From: Streptomyces xylophagus
GTDB taxonomy: Bacteria; Actinomycetota; Actinomycetes; Streptomycetales; Streptomycetaceae
Reading direction: 5' to 3'
DNA: 64,000 nt
Assembly (NCBI RefSeq): GCF_000716435.1
Contig: NZ_JNWO01000002.1
Coordinates: 558,001-622,000, forward strand
The position numbers and the translations under genes are program-made. Each line of letters starts with the position of its first letter. Within the stretch, counting starts at the first letter, position 1. The notes below the pieces were generated by a model, which saw only the letters and a list, made by a program, of their open reading frames with translations, was not told where the DNA came from and searched no databases. Shown in pieces: positions 53,563 to 61,356 of the stretch.

Positions 53563-54609
53563 ATGATCTCCACCGTGCACGAGGACAAGGACCACCGGAG
53601 ACAGGGACGTTACGCACTGACGGAGACAGCGCACGGCCAGGTCTGGGGCGTGTGCGACGCGGTGGAGGGACTTTTCGGAGAGCCCAGCGGGGGACTGGGT
53701 AGCAACCGGGTATGGCTCGTGCGGGACGACGAGACGCTCGAACCCTGGCCGCTGGAGGACACGGAGAGCGTAGGGCGACTCCGGTGCGCAGACAGCCTCA
53801 TACTCACCGGCTTGGACGACTACGAAGGTCCGCCCGAGGGCTACCGGGGCCCGGTCCGAGTACACAACGAACGTCAATGGCTGGGCTCCTGCCGGGAGTT
53901 CGCACGCATCTTGCCGCAAGAACGAGTTGCGCCCCCGCTCGTCCTACGGGGACTTGCCCAGGGCGACGCACTGCGGGCCGCACTCTCGAAGAACACGCGG
54001 CGGTCGCTGAATCTGGAGGAAGCCGCCCTGGAAATACGGGACGACCACGGCGAGTTGCTCACCGATCGGCTGCTGAACGCCAGAGTCCGGGCCTGGCGCC
54101 CATCTTCCTACGGGGCGGATCTGATCGACCTGGAACTCGACGGGGAGTTGTTCGAGCCCGTTCCCGATTACGCCCGGACGATCTGGAAGCGGTGGCTTGC
54201 CGGGCCGCCGATCAGCTTCGGTGCCTGGGCCGGCCTCGACACCCGTCACCGTTGGGTCTGGCTAGACCTCGTCCAGGAGCGGGGGTTCAGGCGCTCCCGT
54301 GGCGACCGGCCTGCTGGCCACGCCTACGAACTCGACGGCCGTCACGTCACCGACGTCCCAGGCCTCTACCTGGCGCTCGGCGAAGCAGTGAACGGCCCGG
54401 GCGGCTACTTCGGCGGCTGTCTGGCGGCCGTCGACGACTGTCTGCGTGGCACCTTCGGCTACACCGCCCCGGCAACCCTGCTCTGGCGGAACGCCGCGAC
54501 CGCGCACGAGTATCTGTCCCACGTCCTGACACCGGCCGGCCGGCCGTACGACCTGTTCGCCGAGGCTCTCGATACCCTTGCCGAGGGCGGCGTGCGCGTC
54601 CTCACGTGA
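53563..54609 (+). CDS. Protein with C-terminal barstar domain
   Basis: 348 residues. The last 100 residues match the barstar (RNase inhibitor) pattern: YELDGRHVTDVPGLYLALGEAVNGPGGYFGGCLAAVDDCLRGTFG, then LLWRNAATAHEYL. Classical barstar is about 90 residues; here it is joined to about 230 residues of unrecognised sequence (YALTETAHGQVWGVC near the start; several Trp). Likely an immunity protein against a barnase-like ribonuclease, or an ancillary form widespread in Streptomyces. No toxin gene is adjacent. Confidence 0.75.
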   Translation: MISTVHEDKDHRRQGRYALTETAHGQVWGVCDAVEGLFGEPSGGLGSNRVWLVRDDETLEPWPLEDTESVGRLRCADSLILTGLDDYEGPPEGYRGPVRVHNERQWLGSCREFARILPQERVAPPLVLRGLAQGDALRAALSKNTRRSLNLEEAALEIRDDHGELLTDRLLNARVRAWRPSSYGADLIDLELDGELFEPVPDYARTIWKRWLAGPPISFGAWAGLDTRHRWVWLDLVQERGFRRSRGDRPAGHAYELDGRHVTDVPGLYLALGEAVNGPGGYFGGCLAAVDDCLRGTFGYTAPATLLWRNAATAHEYLSHVLTPAGRPYDLFAEALDTLAEGGVRVLT

Positions 54610-54665
54610 AGCGGCATCGGTGTCTGAACGAGCGTTGACGACGCGCGAATATCGGGATCAGCTCG

Positions 54666-55469
54666 CTAGACACCCACGTCCCCGACCTGCCCGATGAGCA
54701 TGCTTACACGCACGTCCTCGATGAACCGCTCGTCCGCAGGGAGCGCCTGCCGGATACGTTCGGCGAAGGCGGCGCGGTCGTCCGGTCCGGGCAAGCGATC
54801 GGCGGGAATCGCGGAGCAGACTCCGCCGAAGAGTTGGTCGAAGCTCAACTCGTCGCTGTACTCGACGAACAACTCCCGCACACCGCCGAAGCCCGCAGAC
54901 CGAAGTGCCTCCGCGTACCTCAGCCGGTCACGGCTGCTCGTGCCGCAGGTCGCCGTCAGCGTCGTACCGAGCCACTCTTCAAGGCAACTGCGCAGGGCCC
55001 GGGACCATGAGCTGTCCTGGAGCCACAACGGCGTTCCGTTGGAAATCACCGCGATGCCTCCACCGACACGCAGCAGCGGCAGTACGGCGCGGAACAACTC
55101 CTCGTGCCGCATCCAGTGGAGAGCCTGCCCGATGACCGTCAGTGCCAATGACCGTTCTCCCAACAGCCCACCCAGCGCCGGGAGTTCGGTGTCGGCACCA
55201 AGTACCCAGGTCGTGTTCCGAACCCCCTGAGCCTCCGCCGCGTGCCGGGCCAGCCGCAACATGTCCGGCTCCGGATCCATCCCCACCACCGAGCGGACCC
55301 GGGAAGCGAAAGGAAGAGCAAGCTGCCCGGTGCCGCATCCCATGTCGAGCACTACATCGGTCTGCGAGAGTCCGAAGGCTTCCTCCAAGGCGTCGAAGAC
55401 CTGGGGCGGGTACCCACGCCGGAACTCCGCGTAGTACTCGGCCACGGCACCACTGAATCCCACTGTCAT
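54666..55469 (-). CDS. Class I SAM-dependent methyltransferase
   Basis: 267 residues: FSGAVAEYYAEFRRGYPPQVFDAL, VVLDMGCGTGQLALPFASRVRSVVGMDPEPDML, LTVIGQALHWMRHEELFRAVLPLLRVGGGIAVIS. The QALHWM step and overall layout match a common actinobacterial SAM-methyltransferase group related to UbiE/trans-aconitate enzymes. The start at 55469 (MTVGFSG) is preferred over 55514, whose extra residues look non-native. Convergent with the barstar-domain gene. Confidence 0.87.
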   Translation of the reverse strand: MTVGFSGAVAEYYAEFRRGYPPQVFDALEEAFGLSQTDVVLDMGCGTGQLALPFASRVRSVVGMDPEPDMLRLARHAAEAQGVRNTTWVLGADTELPALGGLLGERSLALTVIGQALHWMRHEELFRAVLPLLRVGGGIAVISNGTPLWLQDSSWSRALRSCLEEWLGTTLTATCGTSSRDRLRYAEALRSAGFGGVRELFVEYSDELSFDQLFGGVCSAIPADRLPGPDDRAAFAERIRQALPADERFIEDVRVSMLIGQVGDVGV

Positions 55470-55583
55470 GGCCCCACTGTGCCGGGCATCGGCCAGATCG
55501 GACACCAGGCGCACAGGGCGATCGCTGTCCGCTGAATCCGGGAGAGGAACCCCCGTCCGGTGCTCAGCCGACGAGGCTTTCCC

Positions 55584-56546
55584 TCACTCCTTTCCAGCGC
55601 GGGCAAGGGCCTCTTCGGCCTGTGCGGCGATGCTGTTGACGAGATCGGCTGCCGACGGCAGGTCGTTGATGAGGTCGACGGCTTCGCCGGCCCATACGGG
55701 CAGTGCGGGTATGTCGCCCTGCGCCAGGGCGAGTTGGTAGGCCTGCCTGGCGTGGGGATCGGCGGTGAGTTCGGTCTCCCGGCCGCGCCACGCGTCGAGG
55801 AAGGGGTGACCGAGGGTGCGGGCGGTGTACTTCGACGGCCAGCGGGAGCCTCGGGCGATGTCGAGGATGCTGTTCCGCTCGGTGTCCCCGCCGAGCCCCT
55901 GGACGATGGCGTCGGCGGTCGAGGGGCTGACCAGGGATTCGGTCGTGGCCTGGAAGCGGGTGCCGATGAGCGCTCCGGCGGCGCCGAGGGCGAGTGCAGC
56001 GGCCAGGCCGCGGCCGTCGGCGATCCCGCCGGCGGCGAGCACAGGCACGGGAGCCGCCAGATCCACGACCACCGGCACGAACGGCAGAGTGGAGCGTCCG
56101 TGCCGAGCTCCGTGTCCGCCGCTCTCGGACCCCTGGGCCACGATGACGTCGGCGCCGAGGTCCACCGCTCGCCTTGCCTCCTCCAGATCAGTGACCTGAA
56201 TGATCAATGCCGCACCTGCCCGGCGGACACGTTCGGCGAACGGGCTCGGATCCCCGAACGACAACATCACCGCAACCGGCTCGTGTTCCAGCGCGTGCTC
56301 GATCGCGTCGATACCGATCTGCCAGGTCAGAAAGCCGATTCCCCACGGCTTCGTGGTGTTGTCTGCGACGACGGCCGACTCGCGGGCCAGCCACTCGCGA
56401 TCCCCGTTGCCGCTGCCCAGCAGGCCCAACCCGCCACCGCGGGAGACCGCTGCGGTCAGCGCACCACCGGCCGACCCACCCATCGGGGCCAATGCGACCG
56501 GGTGCTGCACACCGAACAACTTCGTGAACGCCGTCGACAGGGCCAT
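55584..56546 (-). CDS. Nitronate monooxygenase-like FMN protein (2-nitropropane dioxygenase family)
   Basis: About 320 residues, TIM barrel. Signatures: PVALAPMGGSAGGALTAAVSRGGGLGLLG, GIGFLTWQ, GADVIVAQGSESGGHGARHG (conserved His region), PVPVLAAGGIADGRGLAAALALGAAGALIGTRF (phosphate-binding of FMN). Oxidises alkyl nitronates to aldehydes in the family's typed members; some act as enoyl reductase-like FabK. Alternative start at 56561. Confidence 0.9.
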   Translation of the reverse strand: MALSTAFTKLFGVQHPVALAPMGGSAGGALTAAVSRGGGLGLLGSGNGDREWLARESAVVADNTTKPWGIGFLTWQIGIDAIEHALEHEPVAVMLSFGDPSPFAERVRRAGAALIIQVTDLEEARRAVDLGADVIVAQGSESGGHGARHGRSTLPFVPVVVDLAAPVPVLAAGGIADGRGLAAALALGAAGALIGTRFQATTESLVSPSTADAIVQGLGGDTERNSILDIARGSRWPSKYTARTLGHPFLDAWRGRETELTADPHARQAYQLALAQGDIPALPVWAGEAVDLINDLPSAADLVNSIAAQAEEALARAGKE

Positions 56547-56635
56547 GGCCACCATCATCACCCTTGCCGACGCACGAGCTGAAGTGCTGTGGATAGCAGT
56601 GGTTCCGCCCCGCGCACCGACCCTAATCTCGGCTC

Positions 56636-57037
56636 ATGAACCAGCGGCGGCGAAAGAAGCTCTCCAGGCGTCTCTTCGGAGCAATACAGGCAGGTGACAC
56701 CGCCGTTGTGAAGGCGGTACTGCGGGCGGGAGCCGAGCCGGAGCTGGCCGACAGCGACGGCACCACACCTCTCTACGCGGCTTCCGTGAACGGAGAAACC
56801 GCCATCGTCGGTCTGCTCCTGGCGGCCGGCGCCGCTCCCGACACCGAGAGCAGCGGAATCGGCGCGGAAGGAACGCCGTTGTGCGCAGCCGCATGTTGGG
56901 GCCACACGGAGACGGTGCGTGAACTGCTGGCCCACGGCGCCGATCCGACCGTACGGGAGGATCACGGCACCGGTTGGTCGCCTCTGGAGTGGGCGAACAA
57001 CGGTCCCCATCCCGAAACGGCGGCTCTCCTCGGTTAG
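56636..57037 (+). CDS. Ankyrin-repeat protein
   Basis: 133 residues with about three ankyrin units: GDTAVVKAVLRAGAEPELADSDGTTPLYAASVNGETAIVGLLLAAGAAPDTE, GTPLCAAACWGHTETVRELLAHGADPTVRE and GWSPLEWANN. No signal peptide or enzyme domain; a small cytoplasmic protein-interaction module. Convergent with the TetR gene, 30 bases apart. Confidence 0.9.
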   Translation: MNQRRRKKLSRRLFGAIQAGDTAVVKAVLRAGAEPELADSDGTTPLYAASVNGETAIVGLLLAAGAAPDTESSGIGAEGTPLCAAACWGHTETVRELLAHGADPTVREDHGTGWSPLEWANNGPHPETAALLG

Positions 57038-57067
57038 TTGATGACCAAGGCCTGCCGACAGCGCGCT

Positions 57068-57661
57068 TCAGCCCCGGCCGCGCAAAGCCTGCGCGAGTGC
57101 GCTCATGCTGATGTCGACGATCTTGCGGAGCTGCTTCTGGCTCGCCCGGGCCCGGCTCATCACGGCGAGCGACTGGTTGACCGCCGTGATGTGAGTGGCG
57201 TAGTTCTCGGCGTCCTTCTCGGTCAACTCCGCTGTGTTCAGGGCGGTCCGCAGCCGCGCACGCTGAAGCCCCACCGCTTCGATCGCGCGCGCGGCGATGG
57301 CGGGGCTGAGTACGGGTGTTGCCATCGCGGTCTGAGCGACCAGGCATCCGTCCGGCACGTCGGGGTCGGCGATGCGTTGGAGGGTGACCTCGAAAAACGC
57401 CTGTATCGCCTGAAGTGGTTCCTCGGACGTGCCGGAGGAAAGCGCCTGTTCGTATCTGGCTCCGTACCGGACGGCGTAGCGGTCCAGGCAGTGCAGGTAG
57501 AGCGAGTCCTTGTCGCCGAACGAGGAGTAGAGGGAACTTCGGTTCAATCCGGTCGCCCTGGAGAGGTCGTCGAGCGAGGTGTCGGCGTATCCGTCCCGCC
57601 AGAACTGGACCATCGCCGCGTCGAGCGCGATGTCCACGTCGAACTGCTTCTTCCCAGCCAT
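57068..57661 (-). CDS. TetR-family transcriptional regulator
   Basis: 197 residues. N-terminal HTH FDVDIALDAAMVQFWRDGYADTSLDDLSRATGLNRSSLYSSFGDKDSLYLHCLDRY is classical TetR; the C-terminal ligand domain has DGCLVAQTAMATPVLSPAIAARA (AcrR-like). Divergent from a hydrolase gene with an overlapping near-perfect palindrome at its promoter, so it most likely represses that gene and itself. The start at 57661 (MAGKKQF) is chosen over 57733. Confidence 0.9.
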   Translation of the reverse strand: MAGKKQFDVDIALDAAMVQFWRDGYADTSLDDLSRATGLNRSSLYSSFGDKDSLYLHCLDRYAVRYGARYEQALSSGTSEEPLQAIQAFFEVTLQRIADPDVPDGCLVAQTAMATPVLSPAIAARAIEAVGLQRARLRTALNTAELTEKDAENYATHITAVNQSLAVMSRARASQKQLRKIVDISMSALAQALRGRG

Positions 57662-57712
57662 CCCGCACGCACCCCGTTCTTGAGCCAGTCCATCGTGGCT
57701 TTGCCCCACCCT

Positions 57713-57736
57713 ATCTTGAACTGAACAGTCCAAGAT
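57713..57736. promoter_or_regulatory. TetR-type operator overlapping the hydrolase promoter
   Basis: ATCTTGAACTG, two bases AA, CAGTCCAAGAT: 11-base arms with a single mismatch. It contains the TTGAAC -35 (57716-57721) of the hydrolase gene; the -10 TAGGCT is at 57741-57746. Binding here would block RNA polymerase. Confidence 0.75.
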
Positions 57737-57752
57737 GAGTTAGGCTCGATGC

Positions 57753-58697
57753 ATGACCGACGCCGGCATCGCCCCGAACCGTACTTCCGGCCAGCACGAC
57801 ATCCCCGGACTGCCGCTGCGCGGTCTCGCGGGTTTCACCCATCGCTGGGTCGACGCGGAAGGGATCCGGCTGCACGCCCTGGAAGGCGGTCGGTCGGGCG
57901 GCCCCACCGTCGTACTGCTCGCCGGATTCCCGCAGACCTGTTGGGCCTGGCACAGAGTGATGCCGCGCCTTGCCGAGCGCTTCCACGTGATCGCGGTCGA
58001 CCTGCCGGGACAGGGCCACTCTGATCGTCCTCAAGACGGTTACGACAGTCACACCCTCGCCTCGCGCGTCCAGGCCGCGCTGACCGCGCTCGACGTGCCG
58101 AAGTACTGGCTCGCCGCCCACGACATCGGGGCCTGCGTCGCCTTCTCGCTCGCCCTGAGGTATCAGGACCGCCTCCACGGCCTCGCCCTGCTCGACGCCG
58201 GAATTCCGGGAATCACCCTCCCGGACACCATCCCGACAGATCCCGAACGGGCCTGGAAGACCTGGCACTTGGCGTTCCACCTGGTGCCCGAGCTGCCCGA
58301 GACGTTGATCACCGGCCGTGAACGGGAGTACGTGGGCTGGTTCTTGAGGGCCAAGACGCTGTCCCCGAGCACGTTCGACAGTGCCGAGATCGACTACTAC
58401 GCCGCCTCCATCGCAGCCGAGGGAGGGCTCCGAGCGGCTCTCGGCTACTTCCGCGACGCCGCGGAGTCAGCGCGCGAGAACCAAGTCGCTCTCGCACGGG
58501 GGCACTTGACCCTCCCGGTCCTGGGAATCTCCAGCTCCCACGGCTCGATCCCCGACATGGCCGCCTCCCTCAGCCCGTGGGCGGAGAACGTGACCGGCGT
58601 CGTCCTCCCGGACGCCGGACACTTCATTCCCGAGGAGCAACCCGACGCGACCGCGGACGCGTTGACCGCGTTCATCGATCGCGCGCGTCTCGGGTAG
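57753..58697 (+). CDS. Alpha/beta hydrolase, epoxide hydrolase/haloalkane dehalogenase-like
   Basis: 314 residues. VVLLAGFPQTCWAWHRVMPRLAERFHVIAVDLPGQGHSDRP (oxyanion HG.P variant: AGFPQ), nucleophile elbow LAAHDIGACVAFSLA with Asp rather than Ser, cap domain with tryptophans, and the catalytic histidine in LPDAGHFIPEEQPD. An Asp nucleophile points to epoxide hydrolase or dehalogenase chemistry. The ATG lies seven bases after a TAGGCT -10, so the mRNA should be leaderless. Controlled by the divergent TetR gene. Confidence 0.87.
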   Translation: MTDAGIAPNRTSGQHDIPGLPLRGLAGFTHRWVDAEGIRLHALEGGRSGGPTVVLLAGFPQTCWAWHRVMPRLAERFHVIAVDLPGQGHSDRPQDGYDSHTLASRVQAALTALDVPKYWLAAHDIGACVAFSLALRYQDRLHGLALLDAGIPGITLPDTIPTDPERAWKTWHLAFHLVPELPETLITGREREYVGWFLRAKTLSPSTFDSAEIDYYAASIAAEGGLRAALGYFRDAAESARENQVALARGHLTLPVLGISSSHGSIPDMAASLSPWAENVTGVVLPDAGHFIPEEQPDATADALTAFIDRARLG

Positions 58698-58754
58698 GAG
58701 CGGCAAGGGCTCCCTAGTGCTTTGACCGGGAAGGTTCCCCGTGTTGCTCGTTGT

Positions 58755-58783
58755 GCTGCTTGGAAATGAGTTCTCCAAGCAGC
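58755..58783. other. Hairpin upstream of the transposase gene
   Basis: GCTGCTTGGA (58755-58764) and TCCAAGCAGC (58774-58783), perfect ten-base arms, nine-base loop. It lies between the left IS end and the transposase ribosome binding site, where such hairpins often block transcription entering from outside. Confidence 0.5.
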
Positions 58784-58796
58784 GTGGGGAGGCGGG

Positions 58797-59907
58797 ATGG
58801 CGAAACCGGTCCGGGTTCGCGGACTGACCGAGCAGGAGGGCCAGAAACTCCAGCGCATCGTCCGGCGGGGCAGCACGAGTTCGGTGCGGTTCCGGCGGGC
58901 GATGATGCTCCTGGCTTCAGCCGGCGGCAGCACGATCCTCGTCATAGCCCGCGTGGTCCAGGCTGACCAGGACACCGTCCGCGACGTGATCCACAAGTTC
59001 AACGAGATAGGGCTCGCATGCCTGAACCCTCGCTGGGCGGGAGGCCGTCCCCGCCTTCTCGATCGTAACGACGAGGACTTCGTCGTCCAGACGGCCACCA
59101 CTCGCCCGACCGTGCTGGGCAAGCCCTTTACCCGCTGGTCCATCCGCAAGCTCGCCGATCATCTGCGACGCAACCGTGCCCGCCCCGTCCTCATTGGCCG
59201 GGAGGCCCTGCGGTGCTTACTCGCCCGCCGCGGGATCTCCTTCAAGCGCACCAAGACCTGGAAGGAGTCCCCAGATGCGGCCTTCGACGCGAAGCTCGCC
59301 CGGGTTGAGTACGCGATCAATGAACGACCGGACCGCACTTTCGCGTTCGACGAGTTCGGGCCCCTGGGAATCCGCCCCACCGCCGGCTCCTGCTGGGCTG
59401 AGCAGTCGCAGCCCGGCCGCCTGCCGGCGCACCCACGGAATCACCTACTTTCACGGCTGCTACTCCGTCGGCGACGACCAGATGTGGGGGATCAACCGGC
59501 GCCGCAAAGGCATCGACCACACCTGGGCCGCCTTGAAGACGCTCCGGGCAGCGCGCCCGGACGGCGCCCCGATCTACGTGATCCTCGACAACCTCTCCGC
59601 CCACCTGAACTGGAGAATCCGCAGGTGGGCGGACCGAAACAAAGTTGAGCTGTGCTTTACCCCGACCTACGCGTCCTGGGCCAACCCCATCGAGGCGCAC
59701 TTCGGACCACTACGGCAGTTCACCCTGGCCAACTCGAACCACCCCAACCACACCGTTCAGACACGGGTCCTGCATGCCTACCTGCGCTGGCGCAACAAGA
59801 ACGCCCGTCACCCCGACGTCCTCGCGGCCCAACGACGCGAACGCGCCCGCATCCGCAGCGAAAGAGGCATCCGCTGGGGCGGCAGACCCCTATCCACCGC
59901 GGCCTGA
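58797..59907 (+). pseudogene. IS630-family transposase, frameshifted
   Basis: The ATG at 58797 (GGGGAGG upstream) opens an IS630 transposase: HTH part (GLTEQEGQKLQRIVRRG, RRAMMLLASAGG) and linker, then the DDE domain begins AFDEFGPLGIRP (first D). Around 59420-59432 the reading moves by +1 to a second frame that continues HGITYFHGCYSVGDDQMWG, YVILDNLSAHLNW (second D) and FTPTYASWANPIEAHFGPL (E), ending at 59907. In intact relatives the two parts form one chain, so a small deletion has broken it. No slippery heptamer is visible, so programmed frameshifting is unlikely. Confidence 0.85.
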
Positions 59908-59918
59908 CCACTCAACCC

Positions 59919-59944
59919 GGTGAACCTTCCCGGTCACAGCACCA
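59919..59944. repeat. IS630 right terminal inverted repeat
   Basis: Complement of the left end at 58715-58740 with three mismatches; core AACCTTCCCGGTCA. Two mismatches relative to the additional copy at 61331-61356. Confidence 0.8.
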
Positions 59945-60046
59945 AGCTGCGGGCCGGAACGTGACGGAGCCCGGGAGCATGTCCAGCTCCCGGGCTCCAG
60001 CTTGCCACCCATTTGCGCACACCGGCGGCGTTTAAGAACCGCGGGT

Positions 60047-60119
60047 CATGTTGAGATCGACGTGTTCTGCCTTTGAACTACAGCGCCACGAGAGAGGCGC
60101 CGAGGGGACTTGAACCCCC
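60047..60119 (-). ncRNA. tRNA-like fragments (degenerate)
   Basis: On the minus strand, a T-arm-like hairpin GGGGGTTCAAGTCCCC (60119-60104) is followed by CGGCGCC as a possible 3' acceptor half. Next comes a 5' half of another tRNA-like unit, GGCGCTGTAGTTC...GCAGAAC (60087-60065 region), with a D-arm pattern. Neither folds by hand into a full cloverleaf; the second lacks a matching T-arm and acceptor. Probably pseudo-tRNAs. Confidence 0.4.
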
Positions 60120-60237
60120 ATCCGTCGATGTTCGCCCACGCTCGGTCGATCCGGTGTTCGGCGGCGAATACTGAGACTGGAGCGAGAATCTGAGTTTCAC
60201 GGGGCCGCCTCTGCCAGGCTTGGGCCACCCCCGCACG
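60120..60237 (-). ncRNA. tRNA-like segment, possible degenerate tRNA-Leu 5' part
   Basis: Minus strand GCGGGGG-TG-GCCC...GGCAGAGGC looks like a tRNA 5' acceptor half plus D-arm. Further on, a CTCAGAT loop could be an anticodon loop with CAG (Leu), but its stem has mismatches and the D-arm-to-anticodon spacing is wrong. The downstream T-arm at 60119-60104 might belong to it. Confidence 0.3.
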
Positions 60238-60328
60238 TGGTGCGGGGAGAGGGATTCGAACCCCCAACTGACACCCCTTCATCAGCTTCAACATCAGTTT
60301 CAGCTTGCGCTCATCGCGCACCCTCCGC
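60238..60328 (-). tRNA. tRNA-like gene with encoded CCA, non-canonical anticodon arm
   Basis: About 91 bases on the minus strand. 5' acceptor GCGGAGG pairs with 3' TCCCCGC (one A-C mismatch), followed by A and an encoded CCA (60240-60238). The D-arm GCGC-GATGA-GCGC has a very short loop without GG. The T-arm is canonical (GGGGG-TTCGAAT-CCCTC). An extra-arm-like hairpin (CTGA...TCAG) fits a type II tRNA, but no normal 5+7 anticodon stem-loop is found. Likely a decayed or divergent tRNA. Confidence 0.4.
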
Positions 60329-60353
60329 TCGCGACGGAGGGCGTGTGTGGAGG

Positions 60354-61085
60354 CTACCGGAACAGGTAGCCGAATACCGCGTCGCCGACCCGCTGGTCGG
60401 TGACCTCGGTGTTGTTCGCCTCCTCGCGGGCGAACTTGACGGACTGCTGGAGCTTCTCAACGCGGTCGAGGAGCTCGTTGACCCGCCGGGCGGGCAGCGC
60501 GCCGGAGAACTTCACCGTGGTCCAGTAACCGACCGGGACGTCCTCGTAGTACACCTCGACCTGCGCCGGGTGCTTCTCCGTGGCCTCGGCCTTCACGTGG
60601 TTGCGCGGGACCTTCTTTGTGCGGATGGTCCGCACCGGGTCCGTCTTCCACGAGTCCGTCGAGGGGTCCAGGTTCCAGGACTCGGAGGCGTCGAGCACTG
60701 GCAACTTGCGCACGAAGGTGTGCAGGTCGGTGAGTTGCTTCTCCAGGAACAACAGGTAGGGGACGGGCACCTGGGGCAACAGCACCGTACCGTCGACCAC
60801 CACGTCCGCGACCGCAGACCGGTTCGCCCAGTCCTTCGTCGCGGTCACGTCGAAGAGCCGCGTCAGCGTCCCGGCGGTCGCCCGCAGAGCATCCTCGGCC
60901 TTGATCTGCACCCGCGTGGACTCGGGCGGCAGCTGCTCGCCCTCCTCGTCCTTGGGCTGATAGGTCCGGGAGATGCCGGCCAGCAGGGCGGGCTTCTGCA
61001 CGTCCTGGTGAGCCTGGGTGAGCTCCTGGAGGGCCTTGGACTTGACGCCCTTTTCGACTGCGATGATCTGATTCAGCTTCGGCAC
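60354..61085 (-). CDS. Conserved actinobacterial protein of unknown function (DUF7873-like)
   Basis: 243 residues, no signal peptide or membrane helix. Opens MPKLNQIIAVEKGVKSKALQ, with GISRTYQPKDEEGEQLPPES, LFDVTATKDWANRSAVADVVVDG, PVPYLLFLEKQLTDLHTFVRKLPVLD and VEVYYEDVPVGYWTTVKFSGALPARRVNELLDRVEKLQ. I recognise this as a widespread Streptomyces family without known function (name recalled, not checked). GTG start at 61085. It is immediately followed on the same strand by the tRNA-like array, suggesting one unit. Confidence 0.8.
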   Translation of the reverse strand: MPKLNQIIAVEKGVKSKALQELTQAHQDVQKPALLAGISRTYQPKDEEGEQLPPESTRVQIKAEDALRATAGTLTRLFDVTATKDWANRSAVADVVVDGTVLLPQVPVPYLLFLEKQLTDLHTFVRKLPVLDASESWNLDPSTDSWKTDPVRTIRTKKVPRNHVKAEATEKHPAQVEVYYEDVPVGYWTTVKFSGALPARRVNELLDRVEKLQQSVKFAREEANNTEVTDQRVGDAVFGYLFR

Positions 61086-61330
61086 ACGGCGAACCTAACA
61101 ACCCCGCGCCGCACGCACATCCGATTAAACGCCTGCCCCGTCTTTTCCGCCTGAGAGGGCGGGACGGCGAGTGTGAGCCCGGACCGGGGCGCGAAGGTCA
61201 CCAACCGTAAGGAGGCCGCCCGGCCGGCGGCCCGTGCGGTGCATCGCAAGGCGGAGGGCCACGGCTCCTACCGCACGTACCTCGGTGGTCCGACCAACGC
61301 GTCGAGGCGCCGTGCCAGCCGTCGCGACAC
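61086..61330. other. Intergenic region ahead of the third IS end
   Basis: About 245 bases. Holds the promoter region of the DUF7873-like gene. A plus-strand Arg/Ala-rich frame starting near 61173 runs into the IS end, but it has no recognisable family and no good ribosome binding site; I do not annotate it as a gene. Confidence 0.45.
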
Positions 61331-61356
61331 GGTGAACCTTCCCGGTCAGAGCACTA
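61331..61356. repeat. Additional IS630 terminal repeat (solo copy)
   Basis: Same orientation as the right IS end at 59919 and matching the complement of the left end (58715-58740) with two mismatches. Like the left end, it finishes at a TA. The left end and this copy could bound a 2.6 kb unit holding the transposase remnant, tRNA-like array and DUF7873-like gene. Its last bases supply the TAG stop of the anti-sigma-like gene. Confidence 0.75.

Larger units (their letters stand above)
58715..59944. mobile_element. IS630-family insertion sequence, transposase disrupted
   Basis: Left end 58715-58740 and right end 59919-59944 are inverted copies sharing a GACCGGGAAGGTT core (three mismatches over 26 bases). 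The left end begins at a TA, the target used by IS630/Tc1 elements; the right end has CA at that place. Inside lie a 10-base-arm hairpin (58755-58783) ahead of the transposase and one transposase gene broken by a frameshift. A third end copy occurs at 61331-61356. Confidence 0.82.

Noticed and set aside
59420..59435. Programmed frameshift in the IS630 transposase
   Set aside because: No slippery sequence or stimulatory structure is apparent, and the junction looks like lost bases relative to the usual continuous protein.
60237..60238. Circularly permuted tRNA reading of the CCCCGCA-CCACG-TGCGGGG junction
   Set aside because: The 3' half followed by a complementary 5' half looks permuted, but two tandem tRNA-like units with similar acceptor stems explain it more simply, and no clean anticodon arm was found.
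60237..61154. Plus-strand frame beginning with a GEGFEPP-like peptide
   Set aside because: That peptide is the known artefact of translating a tRNA T-arm; the rest is antisense to the DUF7873-like gene.
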